This document shows positions 32,972 through 40,493 of a DNA stretch of 43,096 nt, one piece after another (position 1 is the first letter of the stretch; each line of letters starts with the position of its first letter). A program made the translations under genes and the position numbers. Where the stretch lies: positions 1-43,096 of the forward strand of contig NZ_MRCS01000055.1 in the NCBI RefSeq assembly GCF_002303925.1. The letters are read 5' to 3'. The stretch is from Pseudomonas sp. ACN8 (GTDB lineage: Bacteria; Pseudomonadota; Gammaproteobacteria; Pseudomonadales; Pseudomonadaceae). The notes beneath the pieces were generated by a model that saw only the letters and a list, made by a program, of their open reading frames with translations, searched no databases and was not told the DNA's origin.

Positions 32972-34114
32972 TTATTTCGCGGCGTCTTGCGCTACATCGT
33001 TTTCGGCGTTCAGTTCACGCACGGCGATATAACGTTCGCTGCGACGGGTGCGATCCAGCACCTGCCCTACCAGTTGACCACATGCGGCGTCGATGTCTTC
33101 ACCACGGGTGGTACGGACCGTGACATTGAAACCTGCATGGTGAAGCTGATCCTGAAAGCGACGAATCGCATTATTGCTCGGGCGCTCGTAACCGGAGTGC
33201 GGGAACGGGTTGAACGGGATCAGGTTGATCTTGCACGGGATGTTCTTGAGCAGCTCGATCATTTCCACCGCGTGCTCGACCTTGTCATTGATGTCTTTGA
33301 GCAAGGTGTATTCGATGGTCAGTACGCGCTTTTCGCCGAGATTCGACATATAGCGCTGGCACGACTCGAGCAGCATCTTAAGCGGATACTTCTTGTTGAT
33401 CGGCACCAATTGGTTACGCAATGCGTCATTCGGTGCGTGCAGGGACAACGCCAGGGAGACGTCGATGTGCTTGGACAGCTCATCGATCATCGGCACCACG
33501 CCGGAGGTCGACAGGGTCACGCGGCGTTTGGAAATGCCGTAGCCCAGGTCGTCCATCATCAGATGCATGGCCGCGACGACGTTGTCGAAGTTCAGCAGCG
33601 GCTCACCCATGCCCATCATCACCACGTTGGTGATGGCACGGTCGACGGTTGCCGGGACGCTGCCAAAGGATTTGTTGGCAATCCACACCTGGCCGATGAC
33701 TTCGGCGGCGGTGAGGTTGCTATTGAAGCCTTGCTTGCCGGTGGAGCAGAAACTGCAATCCAGGGCACAGCCTGCCTGGGACGAAACGCACAAGGTGCCG
33801 CGTTTGCCCTGGGGAATGTACACGGTCTCGACGCAGCTGCCGGACGCCACGCGCACCACCCACTTGCGGGTGCCGTCGCTGGAGATGTCCTCGCTGACCA
33901 CTTCCGGACCACGGACCTCGGCAACAGTCTTGAGCTTTTCGCGCAAGGCCTTGCTGACGTTCGTCATGGCATCGAAATCATCGACACCAAAGTGGTGAAT
34001 CCATTTCATTACCTGACCGGCACGGAAACGCTTCTCCCCGATTGAGTCGAAGAATTTTTCCATTTCCAGCTGAGTCAGACCCAGCAGGTTAGTTTTTACA
34101 GTCGATGTAGTCAT
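32972..34114 (-). CDS. rlmN: 23S rRNA/tRNA (adenine-C2)-methyltransferase RlmN
   Basis: Radical-SAM enzyme that methylates A2503 of 23S rRNA and A37 of several tRNAs. The 380-residue protein has the cluster-binding CxxxCxxC motif (Cys116, Cys120, Cys123 in CALDCSFCSTG), the SAM-binding GMGEPLLN and, near the C-terminus, the methyl-accepting Cys in DAACGQL. It needs a 4Fe-4S cluster. It lies between ndk (28 bases) and pilF (16 bases) on the minus strand. Confidence 0.97.
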   Translation of the reverse strand: MTTSTVKTNLLGLTQLEMEKFFDSIGEKRFRAGQVMKWIHHFGVDDFDAMTNVSKALREKLKTVAEVRGPEVVSEDISSDGTRKWVVRVASGSCVETVYIPQGKRGTLCVSSQAGCALDCSFCSTGKQGFNSNLTAAEVIGQVWIANKSFGSVPATVDRAITNVVMMGMGEPLLNFDNVVAAMHLMMDDLGYGISKRRVTLSTSGVVPMIDELSKHIDVSLALSLHAPNDALRNQLVPINKKYPLKMLLESCQRYMSNLGEKRVLTIEYTLLKDINDKVEHAVEMIELLKNIPCKINLIPFNPFPHSGYERPSNNAIRRFQDQLHHAGFNVTVRTTRGEDIDAACGQLVGQVLDRTRRSERYIAVRELNAENDVAQDAAK

Positions 34115-34142
34115 GGATTCACCTTCACTCTTAAGCCAATGC

Positions 34143-34568
34143 TTAGCGAGTGGTTACTTCAGTAGCTGCGAAGAAGTACGAGATTTCGCGAGCGGCAGCG
34201 GCTTCGGAGTCCGAACCGTGTACGGCGTTGGCGTCGATGGAGTCAGCGAAGTCAGCACGGATGGTGCCGGCAGCAGCTTCTTTAGGGTTGGTAGCGCCCA
34301 TCAGCTCACGGTTCAGAGCGATAGCGTTTTCGCCTTCCAGAACCTGAACGACAACCGGACCGGAGATCATGAAAGCAACCAGGTCGTTGAAGAAACCACG
34401 AGCGCTGTGCTCAGCGTAGAAGCCTTCAGCTTCGGCTTTGGACAGTTGCTTCAGTTTCGAAGCTACAACGCGCAGGCCAGCTTTTTCGAAACGAGTGGTG
34501 ATCTCGCCGATCACGTTTTTAGCAACGGCGTCAGGCTTGATGATGGAGAAAGTACGTTGAACAGCCAT
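34143..34568 (-). CDS. ndk: Nucleoside diphosphate kinase
   Basis: Transfers the gamma-phosphate from ATP to other nucleoside diphosphates through a phospho-histidine. The 141-residue protein contains the active-site His117 in NAVHGSDS and the start TFSIIKPDAV typical of the family. It probably has its own promoter in the gap after iscX and heads the transcript rlmN-pilF-rodZ-ispG. Confidence 0.98.
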   Translation of the reverse strand: MAVQRTFSIIKPDAVAKNVIGEITTRFEKAGLRVVASKLKQLSKAEAEGFYAEHSARGFFNDLVAFMISGPVVVQVLEGENAIALNRELMGATNPKEAAAGTIRADFADSIDANAVHGSDSEAAAAREISYFFAATEVTTR

Positions 34569-34595
34569 GGTGTAACTCCAGAAACGGTAATTTAC

Positions 34596-34627
34596 GAAAA
34601 ATTAAACCCGCGAATTATACGCGGGTT
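34596..34627 (-). terminator. Hairpin after iscX (terminator-like)
   Basis: AACCCGCG (34605-34612) and CGCGGGTT (34620-34627) form a perfect 8-bp stem. On the minus strand it leads into TTTAATTTTTCG. It follows iscX by about 30 bases and can end the isc operon. The 7-base loop contains a consensus -10 box for ndk. Confidence 0.65.
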
Positions 34628-34643
34628 CTCGGGTATTGCCTAA
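34614..34643 (-). promoter_or_regulatory. Candidate ndk promoter with -10 in a hairpin loop
   Basis: Minus-strand TATAAT (34614-34619) is a perfect -10 box, with TTAGGC (34638-34643) at 18 bases as a moderate -35. Transcription would begin near 34607, about 39 bases before the ndk ATG. The -10 lies inside the loop of the iscX terminator-like hairpin. Confidence 0.5.
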
Positions 34644-34656
34644 CCTGCGGCGTGGC

Positions 34657-34857
34657 TCAGTCGCGTTCTTCGATCCAGTGGGCCTGAATGGCCTCCAGGA
34701 TCTTTTCGCCACAATGCTCAGGCATGTCGTCGAAATCGGGTAGTTCCATCACCCATTTACGCAGATCGACGAAGTTGACCGACATAGGGTCCACGTCGGG
34801 CTTGCTTTCAGCCAGCTGGATCGCGATCTCCAGCACATCAGTCCACTTGAGTTTCAT
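34657..34857 (-). CDS. iscX: Fe-S assembly protein IscX
   Basis: Small acidic protein (66 residues) that binds IscS and iron and modulates the rate of cluster assembly. It has the family pattern LKWTDVLEIAIQLAE at the start and DPMSVNFVDLRKWV in the middle. The frame remains open to 34956, but the ATG at 34857 gives the standard length and lies 14 bases after the fdx stop. It is the last gene of the isc operon here. Confidence 0.93.
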   Translation of the reverse strand: MKLKWTDVLEIAIQLAESKPDVDPMSVNFVDLRKWVMELPDFDDMPEHCGEKILEAIQAHWIEERD

Positions 34858-34871
34858 GACAATTCCTTGAA

Positions 34872-35213
34872 TCAGTGCGGTGCTTCGGCTGCGTGGTTGA
34901 GCGAGTACTTCGGAATCTCGACGGTCAGGTCTTCGGTGCCGACCTTGGCCTGGCACCCCAGGCGGGACTCGCGCTCAAGACCCCAGGCTTTATCAAGGTA
35001 GTCCTCTTCCAGCTCGTCGGCCTCTTCCAGCGAGTCGAAACCCTCGCGAATGATGCAGTGGCAAGTAGTGCAGGCGCAGACGCCGCCACAGGCGCTTTCC
35101 ATCTCGATGTGGTGCTCGTGGGCCAACTCGAGGATGGAAATCCCCGGCTCAGCCTCAACAACCATGCCTTCGGGGCAAAACTTCTCGTGTGGCAGAAAAA
35201 TGACCTGCGGCAT
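34872..35213 (-). CDS. fdx: ISC-type [2Fe-2S] ferredoxin
   Basis: Electron donor in Fe-S cluster assembly. The 113-residue protein has the four cluster cysteines in the C-x5-C-x2-C arrangement within SACGGVCACTTCHC and a distal Cys in RLGCQAKV. It starts 2 bases after the hscA stop and is followed by iscX, the typical hscA-fdx-iscX order. Confidence 0.96.
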   Translation of the reverse strand: MPQVIFLPHEKFCPEGMVVEAEPGISILELAHEHHIEMESACGGVCACTTCHCIIREGFDSLEEADELEEDYLDKAWGLERESRLGCQAKVGTEDLTVEIPKYSLNHAAEAPH

Positions 35214-35215
35214 CG

Positions 35216-37078
35216 TTATTCCTCAATCTCATTCAGGTTGCGCCCCGCTAGCGCGGCTTTCACCGTCGAGTCCAGGCGGCGGGCAGCAAAGGCGTCGGTC
35301 ACTTGCGACAGACGCTTGGTCTGCTGCTCGATGGCGTAACCATCGGTACCTTTCATCAGTTCGGTCAGTTCCTGCACCTGCATGTCGATGACCAGGCGCT
35401 CTTCGGCGTCGAGCAAGCGCTCGCCATCGGCCTCCAGAGCAGCCTGCACCGCCTCGATCAGGCGCTGGGCGTCGACCTGCTGCTCACGCAATACACGGGC
35501 AACCTTGTCGTCATTGGCGTGCTGGAACGAATCCTTGAGCATTTTGGCGATTTCGCCGTCGGTCAGGCCATAGGACGGCTTGACCTGAATGCTCGCCTCA
35601 ACGCCCGAACCCAGTTCCCGAGCGGAAACGCTCAGCAGACCATCGGCATCGACCTGGAAGGTCACGCGAATCTTCGCCGCACCAGCCACCATCGCCGGAA
35701 TGCCGCGCAGCTCGAAGCGCGCCAGGGAGCGGCAGTCGCTGATCAGCTCGCGCTCGCCCTGCAATACGTGGATGGCCATGGCCGACTGGCCGTCTTTGTA
35801 AGTGGTGAAGTCCTGAGCGCGGGCGACGGGGATGGTGGTGTTGCGCGGAATCACCTTCTCCATCAGGCCGCCCATGGTTTCCAGCCCCAGGGACAGCGGA
35901 ATCACGTCGAGCAGCAGCAGTTCGTCGCCGTCGCGCTTGTTGCCGGCCAGGGTATCGGCCTGGATCGCAGCACCGATGGCGACCACTTGATCCGGGTCGA
36001 TTTCAGTCAGCGGCTGGCGACCGAAGGCTTCGGCAACGGCTTCGCGAACGCGAGGCACACGAGTCGAACCACCGACCATGACCACGGCATGCACGTCGTC
36101 CAGTTCGATACCGGAGTCGCGAACGGCGCGGCGGCAGGCTTTCAGGCTGCGAGCGACCATCGGCTCGATCAGCGCATTGAAGGCTTCGCGGGTCAGCTCG
36201 GCTTTCCAGTCGCCATGGGCCACTTCAACGGCCGCCGCATTGGTCAGGGCTTCCTTGGCCGTACAGGCAGTTTGCAGCAAATTGCGTTGCGCGCCCGGAT
36301 CGAGATCGGCGGACAGGCCGGCGCTCTCGATGATCCAGCCAGCGATTGCGTGGTCGAAGTCATCACCACCCAGGGCGCTGTCGCCACCGGTAGCCAAAAC
36401 CTCGAAGACACCGCCGGTCAGGCGCAGAATCGAAATATCGAAGGTACCGCCGCCCAGGTCGTAGATCGCGACCAGGCCTTCGGCGTGCTGGTCCAGGCCG
36501 TAAGCCACGGCTGCAGCGGTCGGCTCATTGAGCAAGCGCAGCACGTTCAGACCGGCCAGCTTGGCCGCGTCCTTGGTGGCTTGACGCTGGGCGTCGTCGA
36601 AATAGGCCGGAACGGTGATCACCGCACCCACCAATTCACCACCCAGAGTCGCTTCAGCGCGCTGGCGCAGGACCTTGAGGATGTCGGCGGACACTTCCAC
36701 CGGGCTTTTCGGGCCCTGGATCGTCTCGATGAACGGCATGTGCGACTCGCCACCGACAAAGCGGTACGGCAACTGATCACCCAGCTGTTTGACGTCGGAC
36801 AGACCACGCCCCATCAAGCGCTTGACCGACAGCACGGTGTTCAACGGATCGGTGGCGGCGGCCAGCCTGGCGGATTCGCCAACCTCGACGCGATCGGCGT
36901 GGTAGCGCACGGCAGACGGCAGGATGACCCGCCCTTCTGCGTCGGCAAGCGGCTCGGAAAGACCACTGCGCAATGCAGCGACCAGCGAATTGGTAGTGCC
37001 CAAGTCGATCCCCACAGCCAGACGACGCTGGTGCGGTTGAGGACTTTGGCCGGGTTCGGCGATCTGCAGTAGGGCCAT
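35216..37078 (-). CDS. hscA: Fe-S protein assembly chaperone HscA
   Basis: Specialised Hsp70 that, with HscB, drives transfer of the Fe-S cluster from IscU to target proteins. The 620-residue protein has the ATPase domain with AVGIDLGTTNS (residues about 21-31), YDLGGGTFDIS and VMVGGSTRVPRVR. A substrate-binding domain (about 395-515) and a helical lid follow. It starts 51 bases after hscB. Length and order match other pseudomonads. Confidence 0.97.
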   Translation of the reverse strand: MALLQIAEPGQSPQPHQRRLAVGIDLGTTNSLVAALRSGLSEPLADAEGRVILPSAVRYHADRVEVGESARLAAATDPLNTVLSVKRLMGRGLSDVKQLGDQLPYRFVGGESHMPFIETIQGPKSPVEVSADILKVLRQRAEATLGGELVGAVITVPAYFDDAQRQATKDAAKLAGLNVLRLLNEPTAAAVAYGLDQHAEGLVAIYDLGGGTFDISILRLTGGVFEVLATGGDSALGGDDFDHAIAGWIIESAGLSADLDPGAQRNLLQTACTAKEALTNAAAVEVAHGDWKAELTREAFNALIEPMVARSLKACRRAVRDSGIELDDVHAVVMVGGSTRVPRVREAVAEAFGRQPLTEIDPDQVVAIGAAIQADTLAGNKRDGDELLLLDVIPLSLGLETMGGLMEKVIPRNTTIPVARAQDFTTYKDGQSAMAIHVLQGERELISDCRSLARFELRGIPAMVAGAAKIRVTFQVDADGLLSVSARELGSGVEASIQVKPSYGLTDGEIAKMLKDSFQHANDDKVARVLREQQVDAQRLIEAVQAALEADGERLLDAEERLVIDMQVQELTELMKGTDGYAIEQQTKRLSQVTDAFAARRLDSTVKAALAGRNLNEIEE

Positions 37079-37129
37079 CGTTATCAGGACTTATCTGTAT
37101 ATCAGGCGTGCGACCGGAGCGGCACTGGG

Positions 37130-37651
37130 TTAATCGTCGAGGCGCTCTTCTAACTGGCGCACTTCGTAGGTGAGCTTGTCGAGGAACTGCATGCGCCGCA
37201 TCAGGCGTTCGGCCTGTTCACGGTGCGCGGCATCGTTCCAGCAAGCTGCGAAGCTTTGGTTCAGTTCATCCTGGGCTGCCTTCAGGCGACGCTTGAAGAC
37301 GGCAACGCCATTGAGGTCGGCGCTGTCCTGCAGGTCTTCGAGCTCTTCACGCAACTCCATCTGCTGCAGAAGGAACTCCGGATCATGCACCGTGACCTCC
37401 AGCGGCAGCTCGCCACCATTCAGGGCGAGCAGGTAACGCGCGCGCTTGGGCGGACTCTTGAGCGTCTGGTAGGCCTCGTTGAGGCTCGCCGATTGCTCCA
37501 GCGCCAAGCGCTGCTCACGCTCGGAAGCGTCGGCAAAGCGGTCTGGATGAACACTGCGCGCCAACTCACGGTAGCGCGTAGCCAGCTGATCGAGGTCCAG
37601 ATCGAAACTCGGCTGCAGCTCAAATAAAGCGAAATGACAAGGAGTACCCAC
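37130..37651 (-). CDS. hscB: Fe-S assembly co-chaperone HscB
   Basis: J-domain co-chaperone that brings IscU to HscA and stimulates its ATPase. The 173-residue protein has the J-domain HPD motif (residues 35-37 in RSVHPDRF) and a C-terminal three-helix domain. The frame is open further upstream, but the GTG at 37651 has GAGG 6 bases before it and gives the standard MGTPCHFALFELQ start, 8 bases after the iscA stop. Confidence 0.95.
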   Translation of the reverse strand: MGTPCHFALFELQPSFDLDLDQLATRYRELARSVHPDRFADASEREQRLALEQSASLNEAYQTLKSPPKRARYLLALNGGELPLEVTVHDPEFLLQQMELREELEDLQDSADLNGVAVFKRRLKAAQDELNQSFAACWNDAAHREQAERLMRRMQFLDKLTYEVRQLEERLDD

Positions 37652-37659
37652 GACAAGCC

Positions 37660-37983
37660 TCAGATGTTGAAGCTTTCGCCGCAGCCACATTCACCGCGTA
37701 CGTTGGGGTTGTTGAACTTGAAGCCTTCGTTCAACCCTTCCTTGACGAAATCGAGCTCGGTGCCGTCCAGGTAGGCCAGGCTTTTCGGGTCGATGATCAC
37801 TTTTTCGCCGTGACTTTCGAACACCTGGTCCTCTGCAACCACCTCGTCGACAAACTCCAGCACGTAGGCAAGGCCGGAACAGCCTGTGGTGCGAACACCC
37901 AGACGAATCCCTTCACCTTTGCCGCGCCCGTCGAGGGAGCGCCGCACGTGTCGAGCAGCCGCTTCTGTCATGCTGATAGCCAT
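37660..37983 (-). CDS. iscA: A-type Fe-S scaffold/carrier IscA
   Basis: Carries iron or assembled clusters to target proteins, especially for 4Fe-4S maturation. The 107-residue protein has the three conserved cysteines: Cys35 in TTGCSGLAY, and Cys99 and Cys101 in GECGCGESF. The ATG at 37983 with GGAG upstream is preferred over a TTG at 38007. It lies 27 bases after the iscU stop. Confidence 0.97.
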   Translation of the reverse strand: MAISMTEAAARHVRRSLDGRGKGEGIRLGVRTTGCSGLAYVLEFVDEVVAEDQVFESHGEKVIIDPKSLAYLDGTELDFVKEGLNEGFKFNNPNVRGECGCGESFNI

Positions 37984-38010
37984 CGGTGACTCCTTACTCG
38001 TCGCCAAAAA

Positions 38011-38397
38011 TCAGATCAAGCCTTTCTTCTGCTTGTAATCGCGAACAGCCGCCTTGATGGCGTCTTCAGCGAGTACCGAGCAGTGAATTTTCACTGGCGG
38101 CAGGGCCAGTTCTTCAGCCAGCTGGGTGTTCTTGATGGTTTCCGCTTCGTCCAGGGTCTTGCCCTTCATCCACTCGGTAGCGAGGGAGCTGGAGGCGATA
38201 GCCGAACCGCAGCCGTAAGTCTTGAACTTGGCATCTTCGATGATGCCGGCGTCGTTGACCTTGATCTGCAGGCGCATCACGTCGCCGCACGCCGGAGCGC
38301 CGACCATGCCGGTGCCGACATCAGGATCTTGCGCGTCCATCTTGCCGACGTTGCGCGGGTTTTCGTAGTGGTCGATGACCTTTTCGCTGTAAGCCAT
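38011..38397 (-). CDS. iscU: Fe-S cluster scaffold protein IscU
   Basis: Scaffold on which clusters are built from sulfur supplied by IscS. The 128-residue protein has the active residues Cys37 and Asp39 in APACGDV, Cys63 in YGCGSA and His105-Cys106 in IHCSVLAED. These positions are the same as in E. coli. The ATG at 38397 was chosen over an upstream in-frame start at 38406 because it gives the standard MAYSEKVIDHY beginning. It lies about 100 bases after iscS, across a region with nested inverted repeats. Confidence 0.97.
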   Translation of the reverse strand: MAYSEKVIDHYENPRNVGKMDAQDPDVGTGMVGAPACGDVMRLQIKVNDAGIIEDAKFKTYGCGSAIASSSLATEWMKGKTLDEAETIKNTQLAEELALPPVKIHCSVLAEDAIKAAVRDYKQKKGLI

Positions 38398-38435
38398 GAT
38401 TCTCAATCCTCACTCATCAGGGCCGCTCTTGAGAC

Positions 38436-38481
38436 CCTGTAGTTACGCTGCGTTTACCGCCGCGCTGCTACAGGACCTGTA
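38436..38481 (-). other. Nested inverted repeats between iscS and iscU
   Basis: CTACAGG (38468-38474) can pair either with CCTGTAG (38436-38442) or with the adjacent CCTGTA (38476-38481; a 6-bp arm around one A). The two pairings exclude each other. They sit in the roughly 100-base gap between iscS and iscU, where a structure could tune relative expression. No regulatory role is proven. Confidence 0.4.
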
Positions 38482-38498
38482 TCCGGCGGCTTCTTTGT

Positions 38499-39713
38499 TT
38501 AGTGTGCCGCCCACTCGATCTTCGAGATATCGACGCCGTCTTTGTACATGTCCCACAGCGGCGACAAAGCGCGCAGCTTGGTAACGGCCTCGCAGACTTT
38601 CTGCGCGGCGTAGTCGATTTCTTCTTCGGTGGTGAAACGGCCGAAGGTGAAGCGGATCGAGCTGTGCGCCAGTTCGTCGTTGCGGCCCAGGGCGCGCAGC
38701 ACGTACGAAGGCTCAAGGGATGCCGAGGTGCAGGCCGAACCGGACGACACCGCCAGATCCTTGAGCGCCATGATCAGCGACTCGCCTTCAACGTAGTTGA
38801 AGCTCAGGTTCAGGTTGTGCGGAACGCGGGCGGTCATGCTGCCGTTGACGTACAGCTCTTCCAGGTGCTCGACCTGCTTGTAGAAGCGGTCGCTCAACGC
38901 CTTGATGCGCGCGTTCTCGGCAGCCATGTCTTCCTTGGCTACGCGGAAAGCTTCACCCATGCCGACGATCTGGTGGGTCGCCAGGGTGCCGGAACGCATG
39001 CCGCGCTCGTGGCCGCCACCATGCATGGTCGCCTCGATACGTACGCGCGGCTTGCGGCTGACGTACAGGGCGCCGATGCCTTTAGGGCCGTAGGTCTTGT
39101 GGGCGGAGAACGACATCATGTCGACTTTCAGCTTCGAAAGGTCGATCTCGACCTTACCGGTGGACTGAGCGGCGTCGACGTGGAACAGGATGCCCTTGGA
39201 ACGGAGCAGTTCGCCGATCGCTGCGATGTCGTTGATGGTGCCGATTTCGTTGTTCACGTGCATGACCGAAACCAGGATGGTGTCGTCGCGCAGTTCGGCT
39301 TCGATCATCTCAGGGGTCACCAGGCCATCGGTACGAGGCTCGATGTAGGTCACTTCGAAACCTTCACGCTCCAGCTGGCGCATGGTGTCCAGGACAGCCT
39401 TGTGCTCGATCTTGGTGGTGATCAGGTGCTTGCCCTTGGTGGCATAGAAATGCGCCGCCCCCTTGATTGCCAGGTTGTCGGATTCGGTGGCACCGGAGGT
39501 CCAGACGATTTCACGCGGGTCGGCGTTGACCAGGTCAGCGACCTGACGACGGGCGTTTTCGACGGACTCTTCGGCTTTCCAGCCGAACACGTGGGAACGG
39601 GACGCCGGGTTACCGAAGTTTCCGTCGACCAGCAGGCATTCACTCATTTTTTGCGCAACACGCGGATCAACCGGGGTGGTCGCAGAGTAATCAAGGTAAA
39701 TCGGCAATTTCAT
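38499..39713 (-). CDS. iscS: Cysteine desulfurase IscS
   Basis: PLP enzyme that takes sulfur from cysteine as a persulfide and gives it to IscU, tRNA-modifying enzymes and others. The 404-residue protein has the PLP Lys206 in SAHKTYGPKG and the persulfide Cys328 in SGSACTSAS, exactly at the E. coli numbers. It starts at ATG (39713), 50 bases after iscR. It is the second gene of the isc operon. Confidence 0.98.
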   Translation of the reverse strand: MKLPIYLDYSATTPVDPRVAQKMSECLLVDGNFGNPASRSHVFGWKAEESVENARRQVADLVNADPREIVWTSGATESDNLAIKGAAHFYATKGKHLITTKIEHKAVLDTMRQLEREGFEVTYIEPRTDGLVTPEMIEAELRDDTILVSVMHVNNEIGTINDIAAIGELLRSKGILFHVDAAQSTGKVEIDLSKLKVDMMSFSAHKTYGPKGIGALYVSRKPRVRIEATMHGGGHERGMRSGTLATHQIVGMGEAFRVAKEDMAAENARIKALSDRFYKQVEHLEELYVNGSMTARVPHNLNLSFNYVEGESLIMALKDLAVSSGSACTSASLEPSYVLRALGRNDELAHSSIRFTFGRFTTEEEIDYAAQKVCEAVTKLRALSPLWDMYKDGVDISKIEWAAH

Positions 39714-39763
39714 GGACTATCTCCTAAATCAGGCTGGCTGGCGTGCCGCTAGCTCTTCGGCTG

Positions 39764-40255
39764 TCATTCGACGGCGGACGCTTCAATCTTGTCCAGGCGT
39801 GGCGCCTTGCTGTTGCAACGGCGCTGGTCCTGACGCTGGGCTACTTCTTGCACCTCACGGCGAGTCACAAGGTCAGCCAAGCTGATACCGCTCAGAAATT
39901 CGTGAATCTGCAGGCTCAGATCGCACCACAAGTGGTGGGTCAGGCAAGTGTCGCCGGAATGGCAATCACCCTGCCCCTGGCATTTGGTTGCATCGACCGA
40001 TTCGTTCACCGCATCGATCACCTGGGCGACCTGGATGCCCTGCATGTCGCGGGACAGCTGGTAGCCGCCGCCTGGACCACGGACGCTGGACACCAGATTG
40101 CTACGGCGCAATTTGGCAAAAAGCTGTTCGAGGTAGGACAGGGAGATGCCTTGGCGCTCGGAGATATCGGCCAGGGACACGGGCCCGTGCTGCGCGTGCA
40201 ACGCCAAATCGAGCATGGCGGTCACGGCGTATCGGCCTTTTGTAGTCAGTCGCAT
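39764..40255 (-). CDS. iscR: Fe-S cluster-responsive regulator IscR
   Basis: Rrf2-family transcription factor. With a 2Fe-2S cluster it represses the isc operon. Apo-IscR acts at other (type 2) sites. The 163-residue protein has an N-terminal winged helix (RLTTKGRYAVTAMLDLA) and the cluster ligands Cys92, Cys98, Cys104 and His107. The ATG at 40255 is chosen over a TTG two codons upstream. A promoter with a matching IscR box lies directly upstream, which supports autoregulation. Confidence 0.97.
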   Translation of the reverse strand: MRLTTKGRYAVTAMLDLALHAQHGPVSLADISERQGISLSYLEQLFAKLRRSNLVSSVRGPGGGYQLSRDMQGIQVAQVIDAVNESVDATKCQGQGDCHSGDTCLTHHLWCDLSLQIHEFLSGISLADLVTRREVQEVAQRQDQRRCNSKAPRLDKIEASAVE

Positions 40256-40286
40256 GGACAATTACCACGGAAATCGGAATGAGGCG

Positions 40287-40315
40287 AGTATGCAATTCCC
40301 GAGTATTTAAGTCAA
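40287..40315 (-). promoter_or_regulatory. isc operon promoter
   Basis: On the minus strand, TTGACT (40310-40315) and CATACT (40287-40292) are separated by 17 bases, a strong sigma70-type match. Transcription would start near 40280, about 25 bases before the iscR ATG. Confidence 0.75.
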
Positions 40316-40319
40316 CTAT
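40295..40319 (-). promoter_or_regulatory. Type 1 IscR-binding site
   Basis: A 25-base minus-strand sequence, ATAGTTGACT followed by TAAATACTCGGGAAT, agrees with the type 1 IscR consensus described in E. coli at about 22 of 25 positions by my hand count. It overlaps the -35 and spacer of the isc promoter, so bound holo-IscR would block RNA polymerase. Confidence 0.7.
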
Positions 40320-40377
40320 AAGACCTAGTACTTTAGTCAGGATTACCCGCAAAAGAGCGGCAGCATCATAGCAAAGG

Positions 40378-40395
40378 CTGGCTGTGAACAGCCAG
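40378..40395 (-). other. Hairpin downstream of cysE
   Basis: CTGGCTG and CAGCCAG form a 7-bp stem with a TGAA loop. On the minus strand it is followed by CCTTTGC, only a weak T-tract. It could help end the trmJ-cysE transcript together with the REP pair above it. Confidence 0.4.
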
Positions 40396-40413
40396 TAATA
40401 CCGAGTCATCGTT

Positions 40414-40480
40414 CATCGCGAGCAGGCTCGCTCCTACAGGGGAACGCATTTCAAATGTAGGAGCGAGCCTGCTCGCGATA
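40414..40480. repeat. REP pair, CGAGC-type, TGTAGG ends inward
   Basis: CATCGCGAGCAGGCTCGCTC and GAGCGAGCCTGCTCGCGATA flank a short centre (67 bases in total). The TGTAGG ends face the centre, like the pairs at 20851 and 23060 but with the CGAGC stem. It lies just downstream of cysE and about 100 bases above the iscR promoter. Confidence 0.85.
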
Positions 40481-40493
40481 AGCCCAACTCGGT

